A DNA stretch of 64,000 nucleotides from Sphingomonadales bacterium UBA656. GTDB taxonomy: Bacteria; Pseudomonadota; Alphaproteobacteria; Sphingomonadales; Sphingomonadaceae. Below the pieces are notes generated by a model. The model worked only from the letters and a program-made list of their open reading frames with translations. It searched no databases and was not told the DNA's origin. The stretch is from NCBI GenBank assembly GCA_002299895.1, contig DBOC01000009.1, forward strand, positions 122,277-186,276. The letters are read 5' to 3'. The position numbers and the translations under genes are program-made. Each line of letters begins with the position of its first letter. Position 1 is the stretch's first letter. Positions 23,391 to 32,596 of this stretch are shown here, in pieces.

Positions 23391-25403
23391 ATGATTAATT
23401 TTTTGGTCCGTGCATCCCTCGGGGCAATCGCCATCGGCGCACCTGCCGCCTATGCGCAAGACGCCGCCGAACCCATCATTATCGTGACCGGCAAGGGCCT
23501 TGATCAGACCAAAAGTGATCCTGCTTATGGCTCGGTTGAAATCGATCGCGCGCGTCTGACCAGCGAAGCATCGGGGCGCATTGAAAACATCCTTGCCGAT
23601 GTCGCGGGTTTTCAGCAGTTTCGGCGTTCGGACAGCCGTTCGGCCAACCCATCCGCGCAGGGCGCGACGCTGCGCGCGCTGGGCGGCAATGCGTCGAGCC
23701 GGACGCTCATATTACTCGACGGCGTGCCGCAGGCTGACCCATTTTTCGGCTATATCCCGTTTAGCGCGATAACGCCTGAACGTCTGTCTTCCGTCCGCGT
23801 GACGCGCGGCGGCGGCAATGGCGCATTTGGCGCAGGCGCGGTGGCGGGCACGATTGAGCTGAATAGTGCTACCCGCACCGACCTACCCGACGCGTCGCTT
23901 TCGGCCTTTTACGGCAGCGACAATGCACGCGAATTGTCTGCAGGCCTCACAAAAGATCTTGGCGCCGGCTTTGTCAGCCTTTCAGGGCGCTGGGACCGCG
24001 GCGACGGCTTCTTCACCGCACCCGCTGCTTCGCGTCAGCCAAGCGATGTGCGCGCCGCTTATGAGAGCTGGTCCTCCGGCCTGCGCGCGGTGGCACCTTT
24101 GGCGGACGGCGTAGAGATGCAATTTCGCGGATTGCTCTATCAAGATAATCGGACCCTCCGATTTGCAGGAGCGGACAGCAGCTCTGAAGGGCAAGACGCC
24201 AGTATCCGCATCGTGTCGCAAGGGCGCTGGCAAATTGACGCCTTGGCTTATCTGCAGGCGCGCAATTTCACCAACATCGTGATCAGCGCGACGTCCTTGC
24301 GCAAGACGCTGGACCAGCGCAATACGCCTTCAACGGGGCTTGGCGGCAAAATCGAGGTGCGCCCACCTGTTGGCGACGCGCACCCACTGCGCGTTGGCGC
24401 GGATATCCGCTTGGCCGACGGCGAATTGTTTGAAGATGCGTATAGCCAAGTCACGGGGCTTGTGACCGCGCGCCGGAACGCCGGCGGGCGCAGCGCGAAC
24501 TTTGGTATGTTCGCGGAAAATGACTGGAACCTTGGCGCATTGACATTGACCGGTGGTCTGCGTGCCGACCGCTGGACGATCCGCAACGGCTTTTTTGCAG
24601 AGCGCAGCGCAAATGGCAGCGTCGTGCGCGACGACAATTTTGCCGACCGGGCAAGCTGGGAAACAAGTGCGCGGGTTGGCGTGCTTTATGCACCACGCGA
24701 TGCGTTTGCCTTGCGCGCGGCGGTGTATACGGGGTTCCGATTGCCGACGCTGAACGAGCTTTACCGACCCTTCACCGTGTTTCCCGTTACCACCCGCGCC
24801 AATGCTGCATTAAATGTTGAAAAGCTGCGCGGGGCAGAGGCTGGCTTTGATCTGCGTCCGGCCAAGGGCATCTCCTTTGGCGCGACACTTTTTTACAACC
24901 GGCTGAACGATGCCATCGCCAATATCACCATCGCGACAAATTTGCGTCAACGCGGCAATGTGGATGCCGTCGTCGCCAAGGGCCTTGAACTATCGGGCGA
25001 AGCTATTTTCGGCCAAGTCGCGCTTTCGGGCTCTTACGCATATAGCGATAGCAAAGTGCGCGCGTCCGGCAGCGCGTCCGCGCTCAATGGCCTGTCTCCC
25101 GCACAAAGCCCGCGTCACGCCGCCAACGCAAATGTGCGCTGGACACCCGATGTAGGGACAATATTCTCCGCAACTGTCCGATATGTAGGCGCACAATTTG
25201 AAGATGATTTGGAAAGCAACATCTTGCCCGCTGCCCTAACAGTCGATGGCTTTGCGCAAATCCCATTGACCCGACACGTCGCACTGACGGGCCGTGTTGA
25301 GAATATCTTCAACGAAGCCGTGGTAACCCGCAAAGTCGACAACTCCATTGACCTTGGGACCCCGCGTATCCTTTGGATTGGGCTGAAGTTTACAAAGAAA
25401 TAA
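23391..25403 (+). CDS. TonB-dependent outer-membrane receptor
   Basis: AGGA at 23379-23382 favours ATG 23391 over ATG 23385; about 670 residues. A signal peptide ends AAYAQDAAEP. A TonB-box-like PIIIVTGKG and a plug domain (ENILADVAGF, SSRTLILLDGVPQADPFFGY, VTRGGGNGAFGAGAVAGTIEL) precede a 22-strand barrel ending in LGTPRILWIGLKFTKK. The form is that of BtuB/CirA-like receptors. The cargo is not evident: no cobalamin riboswitch or siderophore gene is near. Its stop codon lies directly next to the end of tRNA-Ser on the opposite strand. Confidence 0.93.
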   Translation: MINFLVRASLGAIAIGAPAAYAQDAAEPIIIVTGKGLDQTKSDPAYGSVEIDRARLTSEASGRIENILADVAGFQQFRRSDSRSANPSAQGATLRALGGNASSRTLILLDGVPQADPFFGYIPFSAITPERLSSVRVTRGGGNGAFGAGAVAGTIELNSATRTDLPDASLSAFYGSDNARELSAGLTKDLGAGFVSLSGRWDRGDGFFTAPAASRQPSDVRAAYESWSSGLRAVAPLADGVEMQFRGLLYQDNRTLRFAGADSSSEGQDASIRIVSQGRWQIDALAYLQARNFTNIVISATSLRKTLDQRNTPSTGLGGKIEVRPPVGDAHPLRVGADIRLADGELFEDAYSQVTGLVTARRNAGGRSANFGMFAENDWNLGALTLTGGLRADRWTIRNGFFAERSANGSVVRDDNFADRASWETSARVGVLYAPRDAFALRAAVYTGFRLPTLNELYRPFTVFPVTTRANAALNVEKLRGAEAGFDLRPAKGISFGATLFYNRLNDAIANITIATNLRQRGNVDAVVAKGLELSGEAIFGQVALSGSYAYSDSKVRASGSASALNGLSPAQSPRHAANANVRWTPDVGTIFSATVRYVGAQFEDDLESNILPAALTVDGFAQIPLTRHVALTGRVENIFNEAVVTRKVDNSIDLGTPRILWIGLKFTKK

Positions 25404-25493
25404 TGGCGGAGACGGTGGGATTCGAACCCACGATAGAGTCACCCCTATACACACTTTCCAGGCGTGCGCCTTCGACCACTCGGCCACGTCTCC
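25404..25493 (-). tRNA. tRNA-Ser (anticodon GGA)
   Basis: A 90-base type II tRNA on the minus strand: acceptor GGAGACG pairs with CGTCTCC, the D arm is TGGCCGAGTGG, the anticodon loop CTGGAAA gives GGA, there is a long variable arm, and the T loop is TTCGAATC. The encoded CCA occupies 25404-25406, so it begins the base after the TonB-receptor stop. Confidence 0.95.
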
Positions 25494-25572
25494 GCATTCC
25501 CCTTAGGGACGCACGCCCCTAGCCGCTCCTTTGCGCTTTCGCAAGGCACAGTGATTTGCCATAACCTATCAC

Positions 25573-26493
25573 ATGAAAAGATATCTACCTTTGGTCGCTT
25601 GCGCCGCTTTGTGCGCGCCACTCCCGCTTTTGGCGCAGGACACCAAAACCCACCCCGCACCGTCGGAAATTGTCGCTTCGGCCAAAGCGGGCGAATGGGT
25701 GGCCATTGCGCCATCGGATCTTTTGGTCATGGACCTTGCGCCCGATTCGAAGGGCAAAGCACGGCGCGTGGTGATACAACTCATGCCTAAACCCTTTAGC
25801 CAAGGCTGGGTCGGTAATATCCGCAAGCTGGCGGCGGCGCGCTGGTGGGATGGCACGAGCATCAACCGCGTGCAGGACAATTATGTCGTGCAATGGGGTG
25901 ACGCGACCGAGAAGAAAGCTTTGCCTGAAGCTTTGGCAACCATGGAAGCGAAGGATTATGTCACACCTGATTGGCCGTCTAAGGACTGGATTTTCGCGCG
26001 GGCAGACGGAAGGCCCGACGCCTATGCGGGGGCCCATGGTTTCTATATTGGCTGGCCACTGGCACAAGGCCGCGAAGGGCTTTGGCCAATCCATTGCTAC
26101 GGCATGGTGGGTGTTGGTCGAAATCTCGCGCCCGACACGGGCACGGGCGCTGAACTCTACGCCGTCATCGGCCATGCTCCGCGCCACCTTGACCGCAACA
26201 TCGCACTCGTTGGCCGCGTGATTGAAGGCATTGAGCATTTGTCGAGCCTGCCGCGTGGCACTGGTGCGCTGGGCTTTTACGAAAAGGAAGAGGAGCGCGT
26301 GCCAATCCTGTCGGTGCGGCTGGGCGATGCGGTGCGGGACGTTCCAGCCTTTGAATATCTGGACACCGATAGCGCAAGTTTTGCGGCTTATGCCGACGCA
26401 CGGGCCAACCGGCGTGATCCGTTTTTCAATGTGCCAGCGGGTGGCGCAGATATCTGCAACATTCCAGTGCCCATTCGCCGCAAGGCGAAATGA
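25573..26493 (+). CDS. cyclophilin-type peptidylprolyl isomerase, exported
   Basis: The 306-residue protein has a signal peptide (MKRYLPLVACAALCAPLPLL, cleavage after LLAQ). The cyclophilin fold is suggested by VVIQLMPKPFSQGWVGNIRKLA, WDGTSINRVQDNYVVQWGD and GHAPRHLDRNIALVGRVIEG, matching the family's FYDGTxFHRV...QGGD and LD..Y.VFG.V.EG pattern. The classic residues are poorly kept, so the isomerase activity may be altered. Periplasmic protein folding is the likely role. It probably has its own promoter in the 79 bases after tRNA-Ser. Confidence 0.85.
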   Translation: MKRYLPLVACAALCAPLPLLAQDTKTHPAPSEIVASAKAGEWVAIAPSDLLVMDLAPDSKGKARRVVIQLMPKPFSQGWVGNIRKLAAARWWDGTSINRVQDNYVVQWGDATEKKALPEALATMEAKDYVTPDWPSKDWIFARADGRPDAYAGAHGFYIGWPLAQGREGLWPIHCYGMVGVGRNLAPDTGTGAELYAVIGHAPRHLDRNIALVGRVIEGIEHLSSLPRGTGALGFYEKEEERVPILSVRLGDAVRDVPAFEYLDTDSASFAAYADARANRRDPFFNVPAGGADICNIPVPIRRKAK

Positions 26494-26519
26494 GTGGGGG
26501 TTAATGCGTCAGCATTTTT

Positions 26520-27335
26520 TCAATTTGTTAAGCGCGCCTGTGCAGGTGATGGCACCGTTAAGGGTATGACCACAGGCCGGATCAAGGCCATTTGTTCCAA
26601 ACGGTCGAGCGCCTTACGGGCATCAGCATAGCGTTTTGCACGCACCATCCAAGGCTGGGCCGCAGACGCGCCCGGCATTGCGGCAACCTCCAACATGGCC
26701 GCCGATACATTTCCGGCCTCAACAAACGCTTGTGCGCGGATCAGGCGCTGTTCCGGTAAGCGCGCCGGCCCATCATCCATGCGGAGCACAAAAAGCTGCG
26801 ATAGCTCCCCTTTGACTGTTTCCCATGTGCTGCTGTCAGGATCACCAGAGACCAATATCGGCGCTAGTCCGCTGAGCTCTGTCTGCAGTGTATCGAGTGT
26901 AACTGGCGCTTGCGCTGCAGAGATAAGGGTCGCAACCACTTGCGGTTGAGTTGCGCCAAAACGAAGCCGGAGCTGTTCTGCCAAATACCCCAAAGGAGCA
27001 CCATTATCGAGGGTCCGGCGCACCGCAAAAGTCAGCAGCAACCCTTCACCCCGCACGGCATCGCCTGATATTGCTGGGTCCGCTACATATACCGGAACCA
27101 TTTGTCCCGCGACTTGCGCCGTTGCGCCAGCGGCAGGCTGCCTAGCAGGCGCAGGCGAAACGCCGTTTTCTGCCGCAGCCTTTTCTTGCGCTGACGGCGC
27201 AAGAATATCAAAGCTATCCGCCAGCCACCATGTCGCCGCCCCGCCGCCGATAAATGCGACCATAAGAAGAAACATGAAATGCTTGAATTTCATCCCGCCA
27301 CGCACGGCGGACTGTGCCGATGAATGTTCGCTCAT
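26520..27335 (-). CDS. mitofilin-like (COG4223-type) inner-membrane protein
   Basis: The 271-residue protein has one N-terminal membrane segment (FKHFMFLLMVAFIGGGAA), an Ala/Pro-rich linker and a helical C-terminal part (LDTLQTELSGLAPILVSGD...WETVKGELSQLF). It overlaps hemD as ATGA. Alphaproteobacteria commonly keep a mitofilin/HemX-like gene after hemC-hemD, related to mitochondrial Mic60; the assignment rests on this position and the architecture. A role in membrane organisation is inferred. Confidence 0.72.
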   Translation of the reverse strand: MSEHSSAQSAVRGGMKFKHFMFLLMVAFIGGGAATWWLADSFDILAPSAQEKAAAENGVSPAPARQPAAGATAQVAGQMVPVYVADPAISGDAVRGEGLLLTFAVRRTLDNGAPLGYLAEQLRLRFGATQPQVVATLISAAQAPVTLDTLQTELSGLAPILVSGDPDSSTWETVKGELSQLFVLRMDDGPARLPEQRLIRAQAFVEAGNVSAAMLEVAAMPGASAAQPWMVRAKRYADARKALDRLEQMALIRPVVIPLTVPSPAQARLTN

Positions 27336-28057
27336 ATCGGTTCCTCAATAGCCGTGCCGCGTTCGTCTTGGCAATGCGTGGGTGTAAACTGTGCTTGGAT
27401 AGCTTTCAACAGTGCCGCATCATTAGGCGCGTCGGCAATAATCATTGCCGCCCAATTCTCCCCTGCTGCCTCGGCAATCGCGCTGGAAAATGTCGCGAGT
27501 GTGATGTTGGCGCGTGGCAAATTCATTGTGTCACATAGGTCGGCAAAATGCCGCGCCGCACGCGACGAATGCAAAATCACGACATCGCTTTCGGTTATCT
27601 GATGCACAAAATTGTCCGGTGTGTCGACCATGGCGCTTCGGTAAATGATGTCTATATCGATACTGACATCATCGATATGCGGAATGGGGCTATGATCTTC
27701 GCCTGCCAGCCATAACAGCCGTTGATGACCATCGGCAACGGCAACGCGCACCAGCGCCTCAACACCTTCAGACCCCGTTTTTGCAACGGGCAAAGACAAT
27801 GCGTGTAGCGCGCTGGCGGTGGCGCTGCCCACGGCATAAATTGGCGTGGCGGGGTTATTGGTCAAAAATTCTCCTGCCGCGCGTGCGGCATTGCCGCTGG
27901 TCAGCAATAACCCATCATAACCAGCTGCAGATCTGCGCTGCATGGGCAGAACTTCGATGGCGAATAACGGCATGAGAATGGGCTCATGCCCCGCCGCGCG
28001 CAGCCGATGCGCCGTCGCATCGGCCCCGGGTTGCGGACGGATAATCAACAGCCTCAC
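27332..28057 (-). CDS. hemD: uroporphyrinogen-III synthase
   Basis: The start is GTG 28057, overlapping the hemC stop as GTGA, giving 241 residues beginning (M)RLLIIRPQPGADATAHRL. HemD sequences vary widely, but LLIIRPQPGA, LLLTSGNAARAAGE, IYAVGSATASAL, LLWLAGED and VILHSSRAARHFADL fit the two-domain family. It closes hydroxymethylbilane to uroporphyrinogen III, right after the HemC step. Position and motifs agree. Confidence 0.92.
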   Translation of the reverse strand: MRLLIIRPQPGADATAHRLRAAGHEPILMPLFAIEVLPMQRRSAAGYDGLLLTSGNAARAAGEFLTNNPATPIYAVGSATASALHALSLPVAKTGSEGVEALVRVAVADGHQRLLWLAGEDHSPIPHIDDVSIDIDIIYRSAMVDTPDNFVHQITESDVVILHSSRAARHFADLCDTMNLPRANITLATFSSAIAEAAGENWAAMIIADAPNDAALLKAIQAQFTPTHCQDERGTAIEEPI

Positions 28058-28989
28058 GATGCGAAAATGCTTCGCAAATCGGCACTCGCTTTGCCCAACA
28101 GCTCTTCCGCAAGCTGCGCCGGGCCATCGCCGCCAATGGCATACAGACATTCGCCGGATTGCAATTCGGCGCCGTTCGCGGTGAAAATTTCGGCGCGCAA
28201 TCGGACTTGCGTCCCTTCAACACGCGCGAGAGCCGCAACCGGCGAATGGCAATTGCCACCAACGGCAGCGAGAAACGCGCGCTCGGCATGGACGGCGATA
28301 AATGTTTCGGCGTCGTTGATAGCCTCTAATAAGGGGATGAGGTCGGCGCGGTTGGCCAATCGATCAATGCCGACGGCGCCTTGCGATGCGGCGGGCAAGA
28401 ATGCATCGAGCGACAATTCAACGCCCATGTCGGCCATACCCAAACGGTCAAGCCCTGCTGCCGCGAGCAAGGTGGCATCGGCTTCTTTTGCGTCGATATG
28501 CGCAAGCCGGGTCGCTACATTGCCCCGCAATGGCACGATCTGCACATCAGGTCGCGCCCGTTGCAACTGCGCCGCGCGCCGGGGGCTCGATGTGCCGACC
28601 CGTGCGCCCTGCTTCAATTCGCGCAATGACGCCGCGCCAATCAACCGATCATGGACGTCGGCGCGCGGTAGCATCGCTGAAATAACAAAAATGTCGGAAC
28701 GCCAAGTTTCGACATCTTTCATCGAATGGACGGCAATATCAATCTGATCATCGATCAGCGCACGTTCCAACTCCTTGGTCCAAAGCGCTTTCCCGCCAAT
28801 ATCCGCCAAGGGCCGATCCTGAATCTTGTCGCCTGTTGCCAGCATCGGGACAAGCTGCACCGCGTTGTCAGGCAAATTATGCACCAACTTCAAAGCCGCT
28901 TTAGTCATCTCGGCTTGGGCTAAAGCCAGCGGAGAACGGCGAGTTCCGATGCGCAAAGGCCGCGCGGCGGTGAAGATTGGACATGTCAT
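28054..28989 (-). CDS. hemC: hydroxymethylbilane synthase (porphobilinogen deaminase)
   Basis: The 311-residue protein shows LRIGTRRSPLALAQAEMTKAA, KELERALIDDQIDIAVHSMKD (shortened: DIAVHSMKDV), RVGTSSPRRAAQLQRARPD, PLRGNVATRLA, and the cofactor cysteine in VGGNCHSPVAALA (near 240). It condenses four porphobilinogens using the covalent dipyrromethane cofactor. First gene of hemC-hemD-mitofilin, divergent from tsaD with only 42 bases between the two starts. Confidence 0.96.
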   Translation of the reverse strand: MTCPIFTAARPLRIGTRRSPLALAQAEMTKAALKLVHNLPDNAVQLVPMLATGDKIQDRPLADIGGKALWTKELERALIDDQIDIAVHSMKDVETWRSDIFVISAMLPRADVHDRLIGAASLRELKQGARVGTSSPRRAAQLQRARPDVQIVPLRGNVATRLAHIDAKEADATLLAAAGLDRLGMADMGVELSLDAFLPAASQGAVGIDRLANRADLIPLLEAINDAETFIAVHAERAFLAAVGGNCHSPVAALARVEGTQVRLRAEIFTANGAELQSGECLYAIGGDGPAQLAEELLGKASADLRSIFAS

Positions 28990-29031
28990 GCGGCTTGTTC
29001 ATAGCGGCGCGTCGACCTATGGGAAAGCACA

Positions 29032-30066
29032 ATGGCAATCATCTTGGGTCTTGAATCAAGCTGCGACGAAACCGCAGCCGCAATCGTGCGGTCCGACCGG
29101 ACAATCCTCAGCCATGCCTTGGCTGGGCAAGAGGACCATCACCGCGCCTTTGGCGGTGTCGTTCCTGAAATCGCAGCACGCGCGCATGCTGAGTTGATGA
29201 CGCCCTTGGTCGAAACGGCCTTGGCCGATGCCGGACTTAGCCTTAATGACATTGACGCCATTGCCGCCACCGCTGGCCCTGGTCTTATTGGCGGTGTTAT
29301 GGTTGGACTGGTCACGGCAAAAGCGCTCGCCATGGCATCAGGCAAGCCGTTGATTGCCGTCAACCATCTTGAAGGCCACGCTTTATCGCCGCGCCTCATC
29401 GATGCGGATCTGGAATTTCCCTATTTGCTGTTGCTCGTATCGGGTGGCCATTGCCAGTTACTGCGCGTCAATGGTGTTGGTGATTATAACCGCCTGGCAA
29501 CCACCATCGATGATGCCGTGGGTGAGGCGTTTGACAAAACCGCAAAAATCTTGGGTCTCGGCTTCCCCGGCGGGCCAGCCGTCGAACGTGCGGCCGCCAT
29601 CGGTAACGCCCACAACGTGCCCTTGCCAAGGCCGTTAAAAGGCGCGGATGAACCGCATTTCTCCTTTGCTGGCCTGAAAAGCGCCGTTCTGCGGGCGCAT
29701 GAATCGGGTCAGTATAAGGTTGAAGATATTGCTGCGTCGTTCCAATTGGCGGTGATCGACTGCCTCTATGACCGCATCAGCTACACGTTGGATCGCATAG
29801 ATGCGCCAGCTGCCTTAGTGGTGGCTGGTGGTGTTGCGGCCAATGTGCCAATCCGTGAGATGCTGGAAAAACTCGCGGTGCAACGTGGAATGCGCTTTGT
29901 CGCCCCGCCCTTGTGGCTGTGCACCGACAATGGCGTCATGATTGCCTGGGCCGGTGCAGAACGTTTTGGCATGAGCCTCACCGATGGACTGGACTTTGTT
30001 GCGCGCCCCCGTTGGCCGCTTGACCCGCATGCCGCACCCGCCCGCGGCGCAGGCGTTAAAGCATGA
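29032..30066 (+). CDS. tsaD: tRNA N6-adenosine threonylcarbamoyltransferase
   Basis: The 344-residue protein has the ASKHA-fold motifs ILGLESSCDETAAAIV at the start, the metal-binding HLEGHALSPRL (near 112-120), LLVSGGHCQLLRV, DDAVGEAFDKTAKILGLGFPGGP in part (GEAFDKTAKILGLG), SFAGLKSAV and DNGVMIAWAG. TsaD transfers the threonylcarbamoyl group to A37 of ANN-decoding tRNAs, with TsaB/E. It overlaps gpsA as ATGA. Confidence 0.97.
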   Translation: MAIILGLESSCDETAAAIVRSDRTILSHALAGQEDHHRAFGGVVPEIAARAHAELMTPLVETALADAGLSLNDIDAIAATAGPGLIGGVMVGLVTAKALAMASGKPLIAVNHLEGHALSPRLIDADLEFPYLLLLVSGGHCQLLRVNGVGDYNRLATTIDDAVGEAFDKTAKILGLGFPGGPAVERAAAIGNAHNVPLPRPLKGADEPHFSFAGLKSAVLRAHESGQYKVEDIAASFQLAVIDCLYDRISYTLDRIDAPAALVVAGGVAANVPIREMLEKLAVQRGMRFVAPPLWLCTDNGVMIAWAGAERFGMSLTDGLDFVARPRWPLDPHAAPARGAGVKA

Positions 30067-31058
30067 GTGCAAGCAGATATCCTATAGGCATCATCGGCGG
30101 TGGTGCCTGGGGCACTGCACTCGCGGCCGTCATGTCGCAAATCCATGATGCTGTATTGCTGTGGGCCCGCGAAGACGATGTCGTAGGCTGCGTAAACGCC
30201 CGACATGAAAACAGCCTGTTTCTAGCCGGAATCCCGCTTTCGCCCAAAATTGAAGCTACCGCTGATCTCACCCGCACGGCCGATTGCGATGCGTTGCTGA
30301 TCGTCACGCCAGCGCAGCATGTGCGCGCGACTTTATCCGCACTGCCCGACACACAAGCGCCGTTGATCCTATGTGCCAAGGGGATTGAGGCCAATACGCA
30401 AATGCTGCTGTCCGACGTCGCCGCACATGTGCGTCCGCACAATCCTTTAGCGGTGCTTTCCGGCCCTACATTTGCGCATGAGGTGGCGGCCGGAAAACCA
30501 ACGGCTGTGACGCTTGCAACGGCAAACCCAACATTGGGATCGGCACTGATGCGCCGTATCGCCACCCCATCTTTCCGCCCCTATTGGACCGACGACATCG
30601 TCGGCGCGGAAATTGGCGGCGCTGTTAAAAATGTTCTCGCCATTGCTTGCGGCGTTGTCGACGGCGCGGGTCTTGGCCTGAATGCACGCGCCGCTTTAAT
30701 CGCACGTGGCTTTGCCGAAATGCAGCGTTATGGACTCGCACGCGGCGCGAAAGCGGAAACACTTGCCGGGTTGTCGGGGCTCGGCGATCTGGTGCTGACA
30801 TGCAGTTCGGAAAACTCGCGTAACTTTTCTTTAGGCCAAGGCCTTGGGCAAGGACAAACAGCGGAAAGTCTGCTCGCCGACCGCAGGACCGTTGCCGAGG
30901 GCGCCTTTACAGCGCCCGTGCTTTTGCAATCGGCGACCGCCCTGTCTGTCGAAATGCCCATCGTTTCAGCCGTTTGCGCGTTACTCACTGGCGTGACCAC
31001 GGTGGAAGCCGTCGTAACCGACTTATTGGCCCGCCCCCTTAAGTCCGAAAGCTGGTAA
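30063..31058 (+). CDS. gpsA: NAD(P)-dependent glycerol-3-phosphate dehydrogenase
   Basis: The 331-residue protein shows the cofactor motif IIGGGAWGTALAAVM, LILCAKGIEANTQ, LSGPTFAHEVAAGKPTAV and IGGAVKNVLAIACGVVDG with the catalytic lysine, then GLARGAKAETLAGLSGLGDL. It makes sn-glycerol 3-phosphate for phospholipid synthesis. Translation is coupled to tsaD. Confidence 0.96.
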   Translation: MSASRYPIGIIGGGAWGTALAAVMSQIHDAVLLWAREDDVVGCVNARHENSLFLAGIPLSPKIEATADLTRTADCDALLIVTPAQHVRATLSALPDTQAPLILCAKGIEANTQMLLSDVAAHVRPHNPLAVLSGPTFAHEVAAGKPTAVTLATANPTLGSALMRRIATPSFRPYWTDDIVGAEIGGAVKNVLAIACGVVDGAGLGLNARAALIARGFAEMQRYGLARGAKAETLAGLSGLGDLVLTCSSENSRNFSLGQGLGQGQTAESLLADRRTVAEGAFTAPVLLQSATALSVEMPIVSAVCALLTGVTTVEAVVTDLLARPLKSESW

Positions 31059-31099
31059 CTTTGGCCTAGATCCGCTAGTTGACGCACAAAGGACCGCAT

Positions 31100-32596
31100 T
31101 TGACCACAGCTAGAACCGACGAAGAAGACATCCAAGCGCTCGCCAAAGGCGGCCGCACCAATGTCTTTGGATTTATGCTGCGGTTGGCGGCGCGTATCCC
31201 ATTTCTGTTCATCGCAGGACGGCTTTATGGCCCCGAGGCACTTGGCCGATTTGCTTATGCAATTTTGATTGTTGAATTTGCCGCCCAGCTTGGGTCGCTT
31301 GGCCTACGTCGGGGTCTTGCTGAGCTCTTGTCTAATGAAGATCGGCCACACGCCCATATCATCGCGGACTGCTTGCTCGCCGCGTTGGTAGCTTCGGCGC
31401 TGGGCGCTGCGTTTCTGATCGCGTTGCCGCAGTTCATGTTTCCCAATAGCGGTATCAACGGGTTAGATCGCTTCTTGCCATTGGCCATTTTTGCGATTGT
31501 GGCGACGGATATTGCGCTGTCCGCGCTCGCTTATAAATTTGATATCCTGTCCACCGTTCGCGCACGCGCCGTAGTCGAACCTTGGGCAATCAGCATCGCT
31601 GCAGGCGCATTTTATTTCTATTCCGCCCGCGATGGCTTGATTTTGGCTTATGTCGCCTCTTTGGCGGCTGCCTTGGCTTGTGCGCTATGGCCTTTGTGGC
31701 GAAGCTACGGTCTTCCGCGGGGTTGGCGCCCGAGCCTGACGCGTTCCTTTGGCATTGCGCAGCGCAACCTGCCGCTCGCTGCTGCGGATGCAGCCGAATG
31801 GGGTAGCCGGCGGCTTGACCTCGCCATATTGGGCTTGTTCGCTTCGCCAGCGGTGGTCGGCATCTATTATGTCGCGCAACAAGTCGCGAGCTTACCGCAG
31901 AAGTTGAAAACCAGTTTCGACCCAATTTTGGGGCCTGTCATTACCCGCAATTTGCAGACGCAAAACTACGCGGAAATCGCTAAGCAAGTGGGCCAAGTTG
32001 GCTTTTGGATCATTGCGGCGCAGGCGGGAATTGCATTGGCGCTTGGTATCCCGGGCGAAGCCGTAATGGGGCTGGTGGGCCCTCAATTTGTTGGTGGCGC
32101 CATGGCGCTCGCCTTTTTGCTCACGGCAGAAGTTGCCGCCGCCACCGCAGTGGTCAGTGAATCCGCCTTAGTGTACATGGCTCGCCACCGAAATCTTTTG
32201 ATCTCGCTCGCTATGCTCATTGTACAAGCTTTAGTGAGTGTTGGCCTCATCATACTCGTCGACGATTTGCCCATTAAGCCTGAACATGTCGGCCTATATC
32301 AGGCGGCGGCGGTGGCGTGCGGCCTGACGATCTCATTGGGGATCGGGTCGCTCATCAAATCCCGGTTTCTGTCGCATTTGCTTGGGCAAAATATTCGGGT
32401 TTGGCGCTGGACGCTGCTCATTGCCGTCGGAGCTGCGGCATTGCTTGGATGCATAATTGTCAGCGTGCCCGCGCGCTTTGAATGGGTCGAGCTTACAATT
32501 GGGATTCCCGCCATTCTCGGTCTTTATGGGTGGATTATCTGGCGCTGGGGCTTTGGCCCCGAAGACCGCGTCCTGTTCCGCAAAACGCGCAATTAA
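31100..32596 (+). CDS. flippase-like polysaccharide/lipopolysaccharide export protein (MOP superfamily)
   Basis: I choose TTG 31100 because AAAGGA at 31088-31093 lies seven bases upstream; an upstream TTG at 31079 would add seven residues. The 498-residue protein has about twelve to fourteen membrane segments and the Wzx-like start GGRTNVFGFMLRLAARIPFLFIAGRLYGPEALG-type pattern (shortened: RLYGPEALGRFAYA). Such proteins flip lipid-linked glycans across the inner membrane. No glycosyltransferase cluster lies nearby, so the substrate is open. Its TAA overlaps the stop of the convergent kinase gene. Confidence 0.82.
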   Translation: MTTARTDEEDIQALAKGGRTNVFGFMLRLAARIPFLFIAGRLYGPEALGRFAYAILIVEFAAQLGSLGLRRGLAELLSNEDRPHAHIIADCLLAALVASALGAAFLIALPQFMFPNSGINGLDRFLPLAIFAIVATDIALSALAYKFDILSTVRARAVVEPWAISIAAGAFYFYSARDGLILAYVASLAAALACALWPLWRSYGLPRGWRPSLTRSFGIAQRNLPLAAADAAEWGSRRLDLAILGLFASPAVVGIYYVAQQVASLPQKLKTSFDPILGPVITRNLQTQNYAEIAKQVGQVGFWIIAAQAGIALALGIPGEAVMGLVGPQFVGGAMALAFLLTAEVAAATAVVSESALVYMARHRNLLISLAMLIVQALVSVGLIILVDDLPIKPEHVGLYQAAAVACGLTISLGIGSLIKSRFLSHLLGQNIRVWRWTLLIAVGAAALLGCIIVSVPARFEWVELTIGIPAILGLYGWIIWRWGFGPEDRVLFRKTRN

